Made by a program: the position numbers and the translations under genes
From: Coprothermobacter sp.
GTDB taxonomy: Bacteria > Caldisericota > Caldisericia > Cryosericales > Cryosericaceae
Length of the DNA stretch: 64,000 bases
Reading direction: 5' to 3'
Assembly (NCBI GenBank): GCA_013824685.1
Contig: PNOG01000004.1
Location: 1 to 64,000, forward strand
The notes under the pieces: generated by a model
Database searches by the model: none
Seen by the model: only the letters and a program-made list of their open reading frames with translations
What the model was told of the DNA's origin: nothing
Part shown: piece after piece, positions 50,567 to 60,100 of the stretch
Layout of the letters: every line of letters begins with the position of its first letter
Numbering within the stretch: position 1 is the first letter of the stretch

Positions 50567-51322
50567 CTAGCTTTCCTGCTCCAGCAGCTTGATGATCTCG
50601 TCGCTCATCTCGTAGTTGGAGAAGTAGTCGCTGACGTCATCGTGCTCGTCCAGCGCTTCCTCCAGCCGCGCGATTTTTCGCGCATCGTCAATGGCGACGG
50701 CAACAAGAGTCTTGGGAATCATGGTGAGAGACGCGGACTTCACGACAATCCCGGCAGCCTCGAGGGCCTGACGCACCTTGTAGACATCCTCAGGTCCGGT
50801 GACGACGGTCGTCGTCTCCTCGTCCTGCTTGAGGTCCTCTGCGCCGCTGTCCACTGCAATCATGAACAGATCGTCGTATCCCTTGTCAGCTGGATCGATT
50901 TCCAGCGAACCCTTCCGCTCGAAGCCCCAGCTGACAGATCCGTTCTCGCCCATCGCGCCACCGTGCTGAGAGAGGATCCTCCTGATTTCCGACGTCGTGC
51001 GGTTCTTGTTGTCAGTCGAGGCCTGGATGATGAATGCAGTGCCATTGGGACCGTAACCTTCGTACGTGGTCTCCTCGTAGCTGACACCCTCCATCTCTCC
51101 GGTTCCGCGCATGATTGCCTTCTTGACGTTGTCATTGGGCATACCCGCTGACTTGGCCTTTTCTACGGCCGCCCTCAGCCGTGTGTTCGTGTCGGTACTC
51201 CCGCCGCCTGCCTTCGCCGCGATAATGATCTCACGAGTGATCTTGGTGAAAGCACGACCGCGCTTGGCGTCTTCTACGCCCTTCTTGGCCTGAATATTGT
51301 GCCACTTGGAATGCCCGGACAT
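50567..51322 (-). CDS. yebC: YebC/TACO1-family protein
   Basis: A 251-aa protein with the family start MSGHSKWHNIQAKKGVEDAKRG, then KAKSAGMPNDNVKKAI and YEGYGPNGTAFI. Family members act as transcriptional regulators or, as shown for some, ribosome-associated factors helping translation of proline-rich stretches. The AGGAGG site lies in the end of pdxT. It is part of the pdxST-yebC-ruvCAB series. Confidence 0.95.
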   Translation of the reverse strand: MSGHSKWHNIQAKKGVEDAKRGRAFTKITREIIIAAKAGGGSTDTNTRLRAAVEKAKSAGMPNDNVKKAIMRGTGEMEGVSYEETTYEGYGPNGTAFIIQASTDNKNRTTSEIRRILSQHGGAMGENGSVSWGFERKGSLEIDPADKGYDDLFMIAVDSGAEDLKQDEETTTVVTGPEDVYKVRQALEAAGIVVKSASLTMIPKTLVAVAIDDARKIARLEEALDEHDDVSDYFSNYEMSDEIIKLLEQES

Positions 51323-51913
51323 CTAGACCTCCTGATTTGAGCTCTGCCCTGCCAATTGCAGAAAATGTTCATGTACCCTTGTATCGCTTCCAAGCTCCGG
51401 ATGGAACGAAGAAGCAAGGAGCCTTCCCTGCTGCACATAGACCGGCCCCTGTGCTACCCTTGCCAATACGTTTACAGAAGGTCCTGTCCGGATGATCACC
51501 GGCGCCCGAATAAACAGCGCATGTAATGGTGTATCTAGCCCTTCGATTCCCAGATCTTCCTCGCTGGACTCCTTCTGACGTCCAAACGCATTCCGCTGGA
51601 CAGTCACATCCAGAAGTCCCAGATGAGGCTGCGCCTGGCTTCCCTCAATCTCCCGAGCCAAGACGATCATTCCTGCACACGTGCCATAGATCGCCAGTCT
51701 CCCTGCATTGAAGCGGTCGACGATAGCTCGATCCACTCCGTACTTGACCATGAGCTTCCCCATGGTCGTGCTTTCGCCTCCCGGGATGATCAGCCCATCC
51801 ACCAATTTGACTTCCTCGGGGAGACGAACGAGGCAGACCTCCACGCCAAGGAACCGCACCATCCTGGCGTGTTCTCGAAAGTCGCCCTGAAGAGCGAGGA
51901 CGCCGATGACCAC
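51323..51913 (-). CDS. pdxT: PLP synthase glutaminase subunit
   Basis: A 196-aa class I glutaminase feeding ammonia to PdxS. It shows IGVLALQGDFREH, PGGESTTMGKL, the nucleophile in YGTCAGMIVLA, and the His/Glu pair in SSFHPELGSD. The GTG start lies 2 nt after the pdxS stop. Together they make pyridoxal phosphate from ribose-5-phosphate, glyceraldehyde-3-phosphate and glutamine. Confidence 0.96.
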   Translation of the reverse strand: MVIGVLALQGDFREHARMVRFLGVEVCLVRLPEEVKLVDGLIIPGGESTTMGKLMVKYGVDRAIVDRFNAGRLAIYGTCAGMIVLAREIEGSQAQPHLGLLDVTVQRNAFGRQKESSEEDLGIEGLDTPLHALFIRAPVIIRTGPSVNVLARVAQGPVYVQQGRLLASSFHPELGSDTRVHEHFLQLAGQSSNQEV

Positions 51914-51915
51914 GT

Positions 51916-52800
51916 TTAGTTGCCCCTCACCTGCATCTTATCCAGCTCGACGAGCGTGCGTGCGTCTATGCCTGACATCCCTTCCTTCAGGCCCTTGCTT
52001 ACCTCGAAGAGCACCTTGGGATCTTCCCAGAAGGTCGTTGCGGCCACGATGGCTTTTGCTCTCGGAAGTGGATCGGAACTCTTGAAAATGCCAGAACCCA
52101 CAAAGACACCATCGGCCCCAAGCATCATCATAAGCGCCGCGTCAGCCGGGGTGGCAATGCCCCCCGCTGCAAAGTTGACCACAGGAAGGCGTCCCAACGT
52201 ACGCACTTCGCGCAGTAGCTCAACATTGACCCCAAGGTCCTTCGCCTCGACCACGAGTTCATCCTCAAGCATCGATTGCACCTTGCGAACCTCGTTCATG
52301 ACCGCTCGCATGTGGGTGACCGCCTCAGAGACGTCTCCGGTGCCCGGCTCGCCCTTCGTCCTGATCATCGCAGCTCCCTCGCTGACACGCCGCAGCACCT
52401 CGCCGAGATTGCGCGCTCCACATACGAAGGGAATCTTGAACTGCCACTTGTCGATATGATAGGTGACGTCGGCGGGAGTCAGCACTTCGCTCTCATCAAT
52501 AAAGTCGACGCCCATATATTCCAGTATTCGTGCTTCGGCAATGTGCCCGATTCGTACCTTGGCCATGACGGGAATCGAGACGGCGTCTATGATCTGCTCG
52601 ACAAGTCCCGGGTCAGCCGCCCGTGCGACGCCACCTTCCCTGCGAATATCAGCCGGAATCCGTTCAAGTGCCATCACTGCCACTGCACCGGCGTCTTCGG
52701 CAATCGTCGCCTGGTCGACCGTCGTGACGTCCATAATGACGCCACCCTTGAACATCTCTGCCAAACCACGCTTTATCTTGGTCGTTCCGATTTCAGCCAT
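51916..52800 (-). CDS. pdxS: PLP synthase lyase subunit
   Basis: A 294-aa TIM-barrel synthase forming a dodecamer with PdxT. Motifs: [55 protein letters not shown] with the catalytic Lys, [14 protein letters not shown] with the second Lys region, and [30 protein letters not shown]. The site GAGGTGAC lies 6 nt upstream. This is the DXP-independent vitamin B6 route. Confidence 0.97.
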   Translation of the reverse strand: MAEIGTTKIKRGLAEMFKGGVIMDVTTVDQATIAEDAGAVAVMALERIPADIRREGGVARAADPGLVEQIIDAVSIPVMAKVRIGHIAEARILEYMGVDFIDESEVLTPADVTYHIDKWQFKIPFVCGARNLGEVLRRVSEGAAMIRTKGEPGTGDVSEAVTHMRAVMNEVRKVQSMLEDELVVEAKDLGVNVELLREVRTLGRLPVVNFAAGGIATPADAALMMMLGADGVFVGSGIFKSSDPLPRAKAIVAATTFWEDPKVLFEVSKGLKEGMSGIDARTLVELDKMQVRGN

Positions 52801-52822
52801 GTCGTTGTCACCTCTTCAACCC

Positions 52823-54103
52823 CTAAAGTCTACTGTCATTTGGTGATTTGGCAACGTATTCGGCTGCACACCTTCCGGCCAGAAATCCGGTCGAGAAAGC
52901 TGCCTGCAAATTGTAGCCACCGGTGACGGCCTGCAGGTCCAGGAGCTCGCCGGCAATGAACAATCCGGGGACGAGTCTCGATCCCATGGATCGCGGGTCG
53001 ACCTCCCGTAGAGCAACACCCCCCTGCGTGATGATCGCGGAGGCGAGAGGGTCGGCACCTGTGCATCTCAGCTCCACGCCCTTGATTGATCTGGCCACCA
53101 CAGCAAGTGTTTTCTTCGGCAATGGCGTCCTGCCCTTTGCTTCGATGCCCCACACGCGCATCAGCTCAAGAGCCATCCGCCTCGGAAGGAACCTCGAGAC
53201 ATACACCAGGATCTCATCAGCATTTCCGCAAGCCTCGATGTCGTGAAGCTCCTGATCCAACGTCTTCTCGGGCCGCAGGTCCATGCACAGAAGGACAGCC
53301 TTGCTCTCGGCAAGGGCCGGTGTGACGGCCAGACTCAGCGACAGGACGGCTGGCCCTCCGATCCCTCGGTCCGTTATCATGACTTCTCCCTGCCTTCGAG
53401 CCAGCAGCTGAGGACCAACCCATGCCTCGACAGCGACGCCTTCGAGCGAGGCCCCCGCAAGTTCTCTCAACCACTTCTCGGGACAGTGCAGGGAAACCAG
53501 GCCAGGAAGCAGGCGACCGGGGTGATGGCCCACGCGCTCAAGAAGCTCATAGCCGTCTCCTGTCGACCCTGTACCAGGGTAGGATTTTCCACCCGTGGCC
53601 ACGACCACCGCCCGGCAGCGGACGGACCCACCAGACTCCAGACCGATCTTCCAGTCGCCGGACCCAGAATCCATGCTTCGGACGCGAGCCGAGTAGCGAA
53701 CATCGACGCCATTTCGCACGAGAAGCAGCCCGAGAGCCTGGACGACGTCCTGCGCCTTATCCGTCACAGGGAACACTCGGCCACCCCGCTCGGTCTTGAG
53801 TTGCAGGCCGGCTTCGGCGAAGAGGGCGACAAGGTCATCCGAGAAAAAGGAATCGAACGCCGGGTAGAGGAATCGGCCGGAAGGGCCGAAGGCCTGGACA
53901 AACTCGCCGACTGAACGCGCATTTGTCACGTTTGCCCTGCCCTTGCCCGTGATCGCCAGCTTCCTGCCGAGCACCCGATTCCGTTCGAGGATGAGGACTG
54001 AGCCATCATGGCCAGAGGCTTTGAGGTGCCTTGCAGCAGACAATGCCGCCAGCATGCCGGCAGCACCACCACCTATGACACAGACCTCAGCTCTTGTTTC
54101 CAT
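52823..54103 (-). CDS. HI0933-family FAD-dependent oxidoreductase
   Basis: A 426-aa flavoprotein of the HI0933/BaiN family. FAD motif VCVIGGGAAGMLAALSAA is at the N-terminus; GRKLAITGKGRANVTNA is a hallmark; VVVATGGKSYPGTGSTGDGYEL and the C-terminal GLFIAGELLDLQAVTGGYNLQAAFSTG complete the pattern. The reaction is unknown; relatives have been linked to bile-acid or rRNA-related reductions. It heads the pdxST series. Its -10 TATAAT lies 10 nt before the ATG, so the message may be leaderless. Confidence 0.9.
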   Translation of the reverse strand: METRAEVCVIGGGAAGMLAALSAARHLKASGHDGSVLILERNRVLGRKLAITGKGRANVTNARSVGEFVQAFGPSGRFLYPAFDSFFSDDLVALFAEAGLQLKTERGGRVFPVTDKAQDVVQALGLLLVRNGVDVRYSARVRSMDSGSGDWKIGLESGGSVRCRAVVVATGGKSYPGTGSTGDGYELLERVGHHPGRLLPGLVSLHCPEKWLRELAGASLEGVAVEAWVGPQLLARRQGEVMITDRGIGGPAVLSLSLAVTPALAESKAVLLCMDLRPEKTLDQELHDIEACGNADEILVYVSRFLPRRMALELMRVWGIEAKGRTPLPKKTLAVVARSIKGVELRCTGADPLASAIITQGGVALREVDPRSMGSRLVPGLFIAGELLDLQAVTGGYNLQAAFSTGFLAGRCAAEYVAKSPNDSRL

Positions 54104-54113
54104 CGCCGGCTAG

Positions 54114-54119
54114 ATTATA
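54114..54119 (-). promoter_or_regulatory. Extended -10 element of HI0933-pdxST operon
   Basis: Minus strand TATAAT preceded by TGT (extended -10). The expected start is about 4 nt before the ATG at 54103. No good -35 is visible. Confidence 0.55.
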
Positions 54120-54174
54120 ACAGATTTGTGTGCGTCACTACTGCCACGTTGCTCAGCAATCCTCACTGTTCTTC

Positions 54175-54202
54175 TTGCCAACCGGGGGAAATGGAATACA
54201 AT
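54175..54202 (+). promoter_or_regulatory. Promoter of tRNA-Arg-tadA-tRNA-Ser unit
   Basis: TTGCCA (54175-54180), a 16-bp spacer, TACAAT (54197-54202). Start near 54209, just 3 nt before tRNA-Arg. Confidence 0.7.
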
Positions 54203-54211
54203 CAACGTTGT

Positions 54212-54288
54212 GCGCCCGTAGCTCAACTGGATAGAGTGACGGTCTACGGAACCGTAGGTTACAGGTTCGATTCCTGTCGGGCGCACCA
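54212..54288 (+). tRNA. tRNA-Arg(ACG), CCA encoded
   Basis: Acceptor GCGCCCG/CGGGCGC, anticodon stem ACGGT/ACCGT with loop CTACGGA, giving ACG (A34 is normally deaminated to inosine by TadA). T-loop TTCGATT, ACCA end. The tadA start codon is 8 nt downstream. Confidence 0.96.
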
Positions 54289-54296
54289 GTCCTGAC

Positions 54297-54767
54297 ATGG
54301 CTCTCACAGATGTTGATTGCATGCTCCTTGCTCTTGATGAGGCCAGGCGTGCCCTTGATGAAGGAGAGATCCCCGTGGGATGCGTTGTTGCGAGGGCTGG
54401 TGAACTGCTTGCTTCTGCACATAACATGCGAGAGAGCGCCAAAGACCCGACGGCACATGCCGAGATGCTTGCGTTGCGCTCCAGTGCCGAGCGTCTCCAA
54501 GATTGGCGGCTGGACGGATGCGTCCTGTATGTTACTCTTGAGCCGTGTCCGATGTGTGCTGCCGCAATAGCTCTTGCGAGGGTACAGCGGGTGGTCTTCG
54601 CAGCGTACGATTTCGACAATGGAGCAGTGGGCAGCAATGGCAATATGCTTACGCGGCCTATCTTTGGATATGCTCCGGAGGTGGTTTCTGGTTTGTTGCG
54701 CGCTGATGCCGAGGTTGTCCTGCAACAGTTCTTTGCACGTATCAGGTCCAAACGGAGAGGTGGCTGA
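54297..54767 (+). CDS. tadA: tRNA(adenine-34) deaminase
   Basis: A 156-aa zinc deaminase converting A34 to inosine. The zinc site is HAE (54-56) and PCPMC (83-87). No Shine-Dalgarno fits between the tRNA-Arg 3' end and the ATG, so after tRNA processing the mRNA would have an 8-nt leader. The last 14 nt of the gene (codons 153-156 and stop) are also the first 14 nt of tRNA-Ser(CGA). An alternative start at 54321 also lacks a ribosome site. The substrate tRNA-Arg(ACG) is immediately upstream; an A34 tRNA-Leu lies at 13.9 kb. Confidence 0.93.
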   Translation: MALTDVDCMLLALDEARRALDEGEIPVGCVVARAGELLASAHNMRESAKDPTAHAEMLALRSSAERLQDWRLDGCVLYVTLEPCPMCAAAIALARVQRVVFAAYDFDNGAVGSNGNMLTRPIFGYAPEVVSGLLRADAEVVLQQFFARIRSKRRGG

Positions 54768-54844
54768 GCGGTTGAAAGCGCCTGCCTCGAAAGCAGGTGA
54801 CGGGGTTCCCTCGTTCGTGGGTTCAAATCCCACCCTCTCCGCCA
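54754..54844 (+). tRNA. tRNA-Ser(CGA), CCA encoded
   Basis: A 91-nt class II tRNA: acceptor GGAGAGG/CCTCTCC, anticodon stem CCTGC/GCAGG with loop CTCGAAA, giving CGA; GCCA end. Its 5' 14 nt overlap the 3' end of tadA. Confidence 0.95.
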
Positions 54845-54905
54845 GCATTGCGCAGATGCTGGAGCTATCATCGGCCCATACAGTTCTTGATGCCGGAGTG
54901 CAGCC

Positions 54906-56306
54906 GTGAACCCGGGATTTGCCCCCAGATACGGCATCGGCTTTGCTTCGCTTCTCGATGAAGTCTCCAGTGTACCCCTCAGCGTCACGGGAATTGTTCC
55001 TCCCGACCTCATCGGCACGATGTACAGAATCGGCCCCGGCAGGTTCCAGATCGGGGGTCACTCTGTTGGACACTGGCTGGATGGCTTCGCCCTCCTCGCA
55101 TCAGTGAGCTTTGGACCACATGGGGTCACCTGCAGCAACCGCTTCCTTGCGAGTTCCTGGTATCGCCGAGCCCTGACGGAAGACGCCGTGCCGGCTGGCG
55201 GTTTCGATTCCCAATCCATCCACCGGGGCAGGCATCTCACGAGCGACAATGCCAACATGAACATCACGAGTTGGAGAAACGAGCTGGAGGCTCTCGGCGA
55301 CACACCACAGAGGATCTTGATCGATCCCGCGACGCTGGCGACAATCCGCACAAGGCGATGGACTCATCTGAACAGATGCTGCGCGTCCTCGCCACACCCC
55401 ATCTTTGACCGGCTCACCGGAGAGCGTTTCGACCTGTCGCTCTGCAACGGGGATCCTGCGGGATATGTCATTGCCGTCACCAGTCCTGAAGGAACGACGC
55501 GACGTTTGTGTGCTCTCCCGTCTTCGCGCCTTGGATACATGCACTCCTTCAGCGTAACGCAACGATGGGTCGTTCTCGTCGAAGGTCCGTTCACGGCATA
55601 TCCTCGCTCCCTGAGCTCATCCAGACGTCTATACCTGCGCAACTATGTCTGGGATGCAGGGCGGGGGAGTAGAATCCTGGTCGTCGATCGGAGGACAGGT
55701 GCGCTGAAAGCGACGCTCTCCACGCGCCCACTGTTCGCACTCCACCACATCAATGCCTGGGACGATGGAGATCAGATCCTCGTCGATCTCGCCGCCTACG
55801 CGGATCCGAGTATTCTCGACTCTCTGGCTTTCGACCATGGAGAGGTTCCTGCAGGCGACTTTCCCGCTCCGCTGGCGACCCGGCTGGTCATTGACCTGGA
55901 GCACAAGCGAGTCCTTTGCTCGCCGCTGAAGTGCCCGCCGGGAGAGTTCTGCATCATAGACGCCAGGTTTTCGATGCGCCCGCATACCATCCTCTTCGCA
56001 GCAGGACCGACGAGAACGGGCGAGCCAATCGACCGGCTGTGGCGTTCCGACTTGACGACCGGTCCATTTGTCGCGTGGTCATCCGACAACTGTCTCCCCG
56101 GCGCTCCGATTCTTGTTCCCGCTGCTGCGGACGGTCCAGAAGGAGAAGGCTGGCTGCTCTCAATCGTGCTCGATGTCCTGGCGAAACGCTCATTTGTTTT
56201 GATTCTGGACGCTGCGACAATGACCGAACAAGCCCGCGCATGGCTTCCCTGGGCGCTACCGTTCGGACTGCATGCACTGTTCGTGCCAGAGGAGGCAACG
56301 ACATGA
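54906..56306 (+). CDS. Carotenoid oxygenase family protein
   Basis: A 466-aa beta-propeller iron enzyme of the carotenoid cleavage dioxygenase/RPE65 family. The N-terminal PPDLIGTMYRIGPGRF is typical. The four Fe(II)-binding His positions are all present: H164 (SPHPIFD), H213 (MHSF), H280/281 (ALHHINAW) and H456 (GLHALFV). TSDNANMNI matches the family's ANTNV region. Members usually cleave a C=C bond with O2. There is no signal peptide, and no carotenoid biosynthesis gene is in the window. The stop overlaps the next ATG (ATGA). The substrate and whether O2 is used are unknown. Confidence 0.87.
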   Translation: MNPGFAPRYGIGFASLLDEVSSVPLSVTGIVPPDLIGTMYRIGPGRFQIGGHSVGHWLDGFALLASVSFGPHGVTCSNRFLASSWYRRALTEDAVPAGGFDSQSIHRGRHLTSDNANMNITSWRNELEALGDTPQRILIDPATLATIRTRRWTHLNRCCASSPHPIFDRLTGERFDLSLCNGDPAGYVIAVTSPEGTTRRLCALPSSRLGYMHSFSVTQRWVVLVEGPFTAYPRSLSSSRRLYLRNYVWDAGRGSRILVVDRRTGALKATLSTRPLFALHHINAWDDGDQILVDLAAYADPSILDSLAFDHGEVPAGDFPAPLATRLVIDLEHKRVLCSPLKCPPGEFCIIDARFSMRPHTILFAAGPTRTGEPIDRLWRSDLTTGPFVAWSSDNCLPGAPILVPAAADGPEGEGWLLSIVLDVLAKRSFVLILDAATMTEQARAWLPWALPFGLHALFVPEEATT

Positions 56307-57136
56307 CTTCATCGAAACAGGTACGCGCTTCGTCCTGCGGGGTCCCCGCCGGGGGTCGCTACGAACGTCAGCTATGGATGAAACAGGTTGGCCCTCGGGG
56401 ACAGAAGAAGCTGTCAAGAGCGTCTGTTCTGGTCGTGGGAGCCGGAGGACTCGGCTCCCCGATCCTTCTGTGCCTGGCTGCGGCCGGCGTGGGTACGCTG
56501 GGAGTGGTCGATGGAGACACCGTGAGCCTGTCCAACCTGAACCGGCAAATGCTCTATGTCACCGGAGACATCGGTCAACCTAAGGCTCTTGTCACAAAGG
56601 AACGGTTGGCGGCTCTAAACCCGGAAGTACGTGTCGAGGCCTATCCAAGCCGGCTGGACCCAGACAACGCCTATGCTCTCTTTAGCGCCTACGACATGAT
56701 CGTCGACGCCACAGACAACTACAGTACGCGATATCTCGTTTCCGACGCTGCTGTCCTTTTTGACAAGCCGCTGTTCGTCGGTGCGGTCAGCAACCTCCAC
56801 GGAATGGCATTCACGGTCATCCCGCGAAAAACGGCCTGCTTCCGCTGCCTCTACCCCAAGTCTCCTACTACTGCCATGGCACGTGAGGAGAGAGCCCGCG
56901 GCATTCTCGGCAGCACTCCCGGCATCATCGGATCCATCGTCGCGCAGAACGTGCTCAAGTATATTGTCGGGTGCGGAGACTGGCTGGCCGGAAAAATGCT
57001 GCTCGTGGACGGAGAGGACAATCGCTTCGACCTCGTGCCGCTTGAACGCGACCATGCGTGCCGAGTGTGTGGTGACCTGCCAACCATTACCGAGTTGTTC
57101 TCGATGAAAACAGATTCCCGGCAGAGTTCCTGCTGA
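56303..57136 (+). CDS. ThiF/MoeB-family adenylyltransferase (E1-like)
   Basis: A 277-aa E1-like enzyme. The nucleotide motif GAGGLGSP is at 46-53, RQMLYVTGDIGQPK at 81-94 contains the conserved Arg, DATDNYSTRY follows, and two CxxC zinc pairs are at C179/C182 and C253/C256. Such enzymes adenylate the C-terminal Gly of a sulfur-carrier (ThiS, MoaD or similar). No carrier, rhodanese or thiamine/molybdopterin gene is adjacent, and its partner here is a carotenoid oxygenase with an ATGA overlap. GGAGG lies 7 nt before the ATG. The substrate is unknown. Confidence 0.85.
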   Translation: MTSSKQVRASSCGVPAGGRYERQLWMKQVGPRGQKKLSRASVLVVGAGGLGSPILLCLAAAGVGTLGVVDGDTVSLSNLNRQMLYVTGDIGQPKALVTKERLAALNPEVRVEAYPSRLDPDNAYALFSAYDMIVDATDNYSTRYLVSDAAVLFDKPLFVGAVSNLHGMAFTVIPRKTACFRCLYPKSPTTAMAREERARGILGSTPGIIGSIVAQNVLKYIVGCGDWLAGKMLLVDGEDNRFDLVPLERDHACRVCGDLPTITELFSMKTDSRQSSC

Positions 57137-57188
57137 AGACAGGGAACCCCGCCGGGAATGTAAACGTGCTGCACCTGCCGCAGCGCTC

Positions 57189-60100
57189 TTACCGTTCCAG
57201 TCGGCAGGCTACTTTCCATCCTTCAAGCTCCAGGGCCAGGGCACCGTCCTCGACCGCGCCGGTGACTACCGTCACTTCGTTTGCAAGGACTTCCTGGGCT
57301 ACGTCCTGCACCGCAGCGGTGAGCGCCGCCGTCACTGCTGCATCGGTACACGTCAGAGCAAGGCGTACGCGATCCGTCACCTGGTAGCCTTTGTCCTTGC
57401 GCTGCCCCTGAACAAAGTGTTCAACCTCTCGCACATACCACTCAGCTCGCAACTCCGGTGTGACCGCAGCATCGACCGCCACGACAACGTTTGCCGCCGA
57501 CGCTGCGAACAGTCCGCCTTTCCCGGAAACCGTGCTGATGACGTCATCCTTCGTCAGCAGGAATGCCGTTCCGTCCAGTTCCACTGAAGCCTGACCAGTG
57601 CTCTCAAGCTCAGCATAGACTCTCTCTGGATCTGCGGCCAGTGCCTTCTGGATGGCTGGGATCGATGTTCCAGCCCTCCTGCCGAGGACAGGCAGGTTGG
57701 GTCGGAGCGCGAACTCGGCTATGTCCGCGGCGTGAGTCGCTTCAGCGATGGACTTGACGTTCAGCTCATCGCGGATGATTTCGGCATGGGAAACCAGCGC
57801 TCTGTGAGCCTGCGCGTCGTGGACGTAAACTGTCACCGCACTGAGCGGCTGCCTGGTCTTGACGCCTGCCTGCTTTCTGGCTGACCTTCCCAGCGACACG
57901 ACATCCATGATCACCTGCATCGCGCTCGTAAGCTGCGGGTCGAACATGGACTCGTCAACCTCGGGCAGGTCGAGGAAGTGTACAGAAAGCGGGGCCTCGA
58001 CATCGCCCGACCGGACGAGGTTCTGGTAGATCTCCTCCGACATGAAGGGCGTGAAGGGCGTCAGCAATCTGGCAAGGTTGACCAGGACCCTGTAGAGCGT
58101 CTGGTACGCCGACAGCTTGTCAGTATCGTTTTCGCTTCTCCAGAAACGCCGCCTGCTCAGGCGCACATACCAGTTGCTCAGCTCCTCGACGAAAGCCTGG
58201 ATGCGCTTCGTCGCCGGGTTGATATCATAGGCCTCCATATCTGCACGCACTTCCCGGACGAGCACCTGGAACCGACTCAGAAGCCACCGGTCCAGTTCTG
58301 GCCGCTGGCCAAATGGCAGCTGAGCAGCGTGCGGATCAAAATGGTCGATATTGGCGTACAGCACGAAGAAACTATAGACGTTGCGAAGTGGTATGATGAA
58401 GTTTTTGAGGGCGTCGGCCACAACGCTCGGCCCAAACCGTCTCGGGTACCAGGGTGGAGTGCTGGTATACAGAGACCATCGGAAAGCATCAGCTCCCTGC
58501 TTGTCGAGAATACTCCAGGGGTCAATGACATTGCCGAGATGCTTGCTCATCTTGTGGCCCTTCTCGTCCAGCACCAGTTCGAGTACCATGCAACGCCTGA
58601 ACGCGGGCCTGTCGTTGAGAGCCGTGGAGATAGCGTGAAGGGTGTAGAACCACCCACGTGTCTGATCGATTCCTTCTGAGATGAAATCCGCCGGATACAT
58701 CTTCGCGAACTCGCCTTGGTTCTCGAATGGATAGTGCCACTGTGCATATGGCATTGAGCCGGAGTCGAACCAGACGTCGATGACTTCCGGGACACGGTGC
58801 ATGACACCACCGCACACCGGACACCGCAGTTCGATCTTGTCCACGTAGGGGCGATGCAGTTCGACCTCGGGATCCGGGTTGACAGCCATCTCGTTGAGTT
58901 CAGCGATCGAACCTACCGCGTGCTGGTGTCCACAGGAATCGCAGACCCAGATGGGCAATGGAGTCCCCCAGTAGCGTTCGCGGGACAGCGCCCAGTCCTT
59001 GATGTTCTCCAGCCAGTTGCCAAATCGCCCGTCCTTGATGTGGTCCGGGTACCAGGTGATCTCCTGATTGTTCGCAACCATGTGGTCCTTGAACTCCGTC
59101 GTGCGGACGAACCACGAGTCCTTGGCGTAGTAGAGAAGAGGCGTATCACATCGCCAGCAGAACGGATAGTCATGTTCGATCCTCTCCGTCTTGAGCAGTC
59201 TCCCGTCGGCCTTGAGCTGGCGGCGAATATCGGGATCGCTTCCCTTGGCGTCCTTGCCGGCCCACGGCGTCACTTCAGCTGTAAATCTGCCTGCAAGGTC
59301 TACAAGCTGGACAAACGGAAGTCCCTCTTTCAGTCCGACGTTGAGGTCGTCTTCGCCAAACGCAGGAGCAAGATGGACGATGCCTGTGCCGTCCGCCGTC
59401 GTCACGAAGTCTGCGATGACGATGCGCCACCCACGCGCCTCTTCATCGGGCGCAACACTGGCATAGTCGTAGAGGCGCTCATATCGGATCCCTGAAAGCT
59501 CGCTCCCGAGATAGGTGCGCACGAGTGTCACATGTTCGGCATCATGACCAAACACTGCAGCCAACCGTGCAGAAGCCAGAAGATACCGTTCACCATCCAG
59601 TTCGACAACCGAGTACTCCACACCCGGGTTGACCGCGAGCGCGACGTTGCTCGGCAAAGTCCAAGGCGTCGTCGTCCAGACCAGCGCTTTGACACCCTCC
59701 AGTCCATCTGATGCCAGGGAGAACTTGACGAAGACCGTCTCATCGGTGACGTTCCTATAACCCTGCGCTACTTCGTGCATGGAGAGAGCGGTCCCGCAGC
59801 GCGGACAGTACGGCACAACCTTGTGCCCCTGGTACAGCAACCCCTTGTCGTAGAAGGTCTTGAGGATATGCCAGACCGATTCGATGTAATCGTTGGTATA
59901 GGTCGCATACGCATGTTCGGTATCCAGCCAGAAACCGATGCGGCTGGTCATCTTCTCCCATTCCGCCTTATACGTAAAAACACTGCTCTTGCACTCGCGA
60001 ACGAATGCTTCGACGCCGTATTCCTCGATCTGCTGCTTGCCGCTGATGTGAAGTCGTTTCTCGACCTCGATCTCCACGGGCAGACCCTGGCAGTCCCAAC

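Noticed and set aside
54110-55073. Two ~300-codon minus-strand frames across tRNA-Arg, tadA and tRNA-Ser
   Set aside because: They run through two tRNA genes and oppose tadA; no ribosome site or family similarity.
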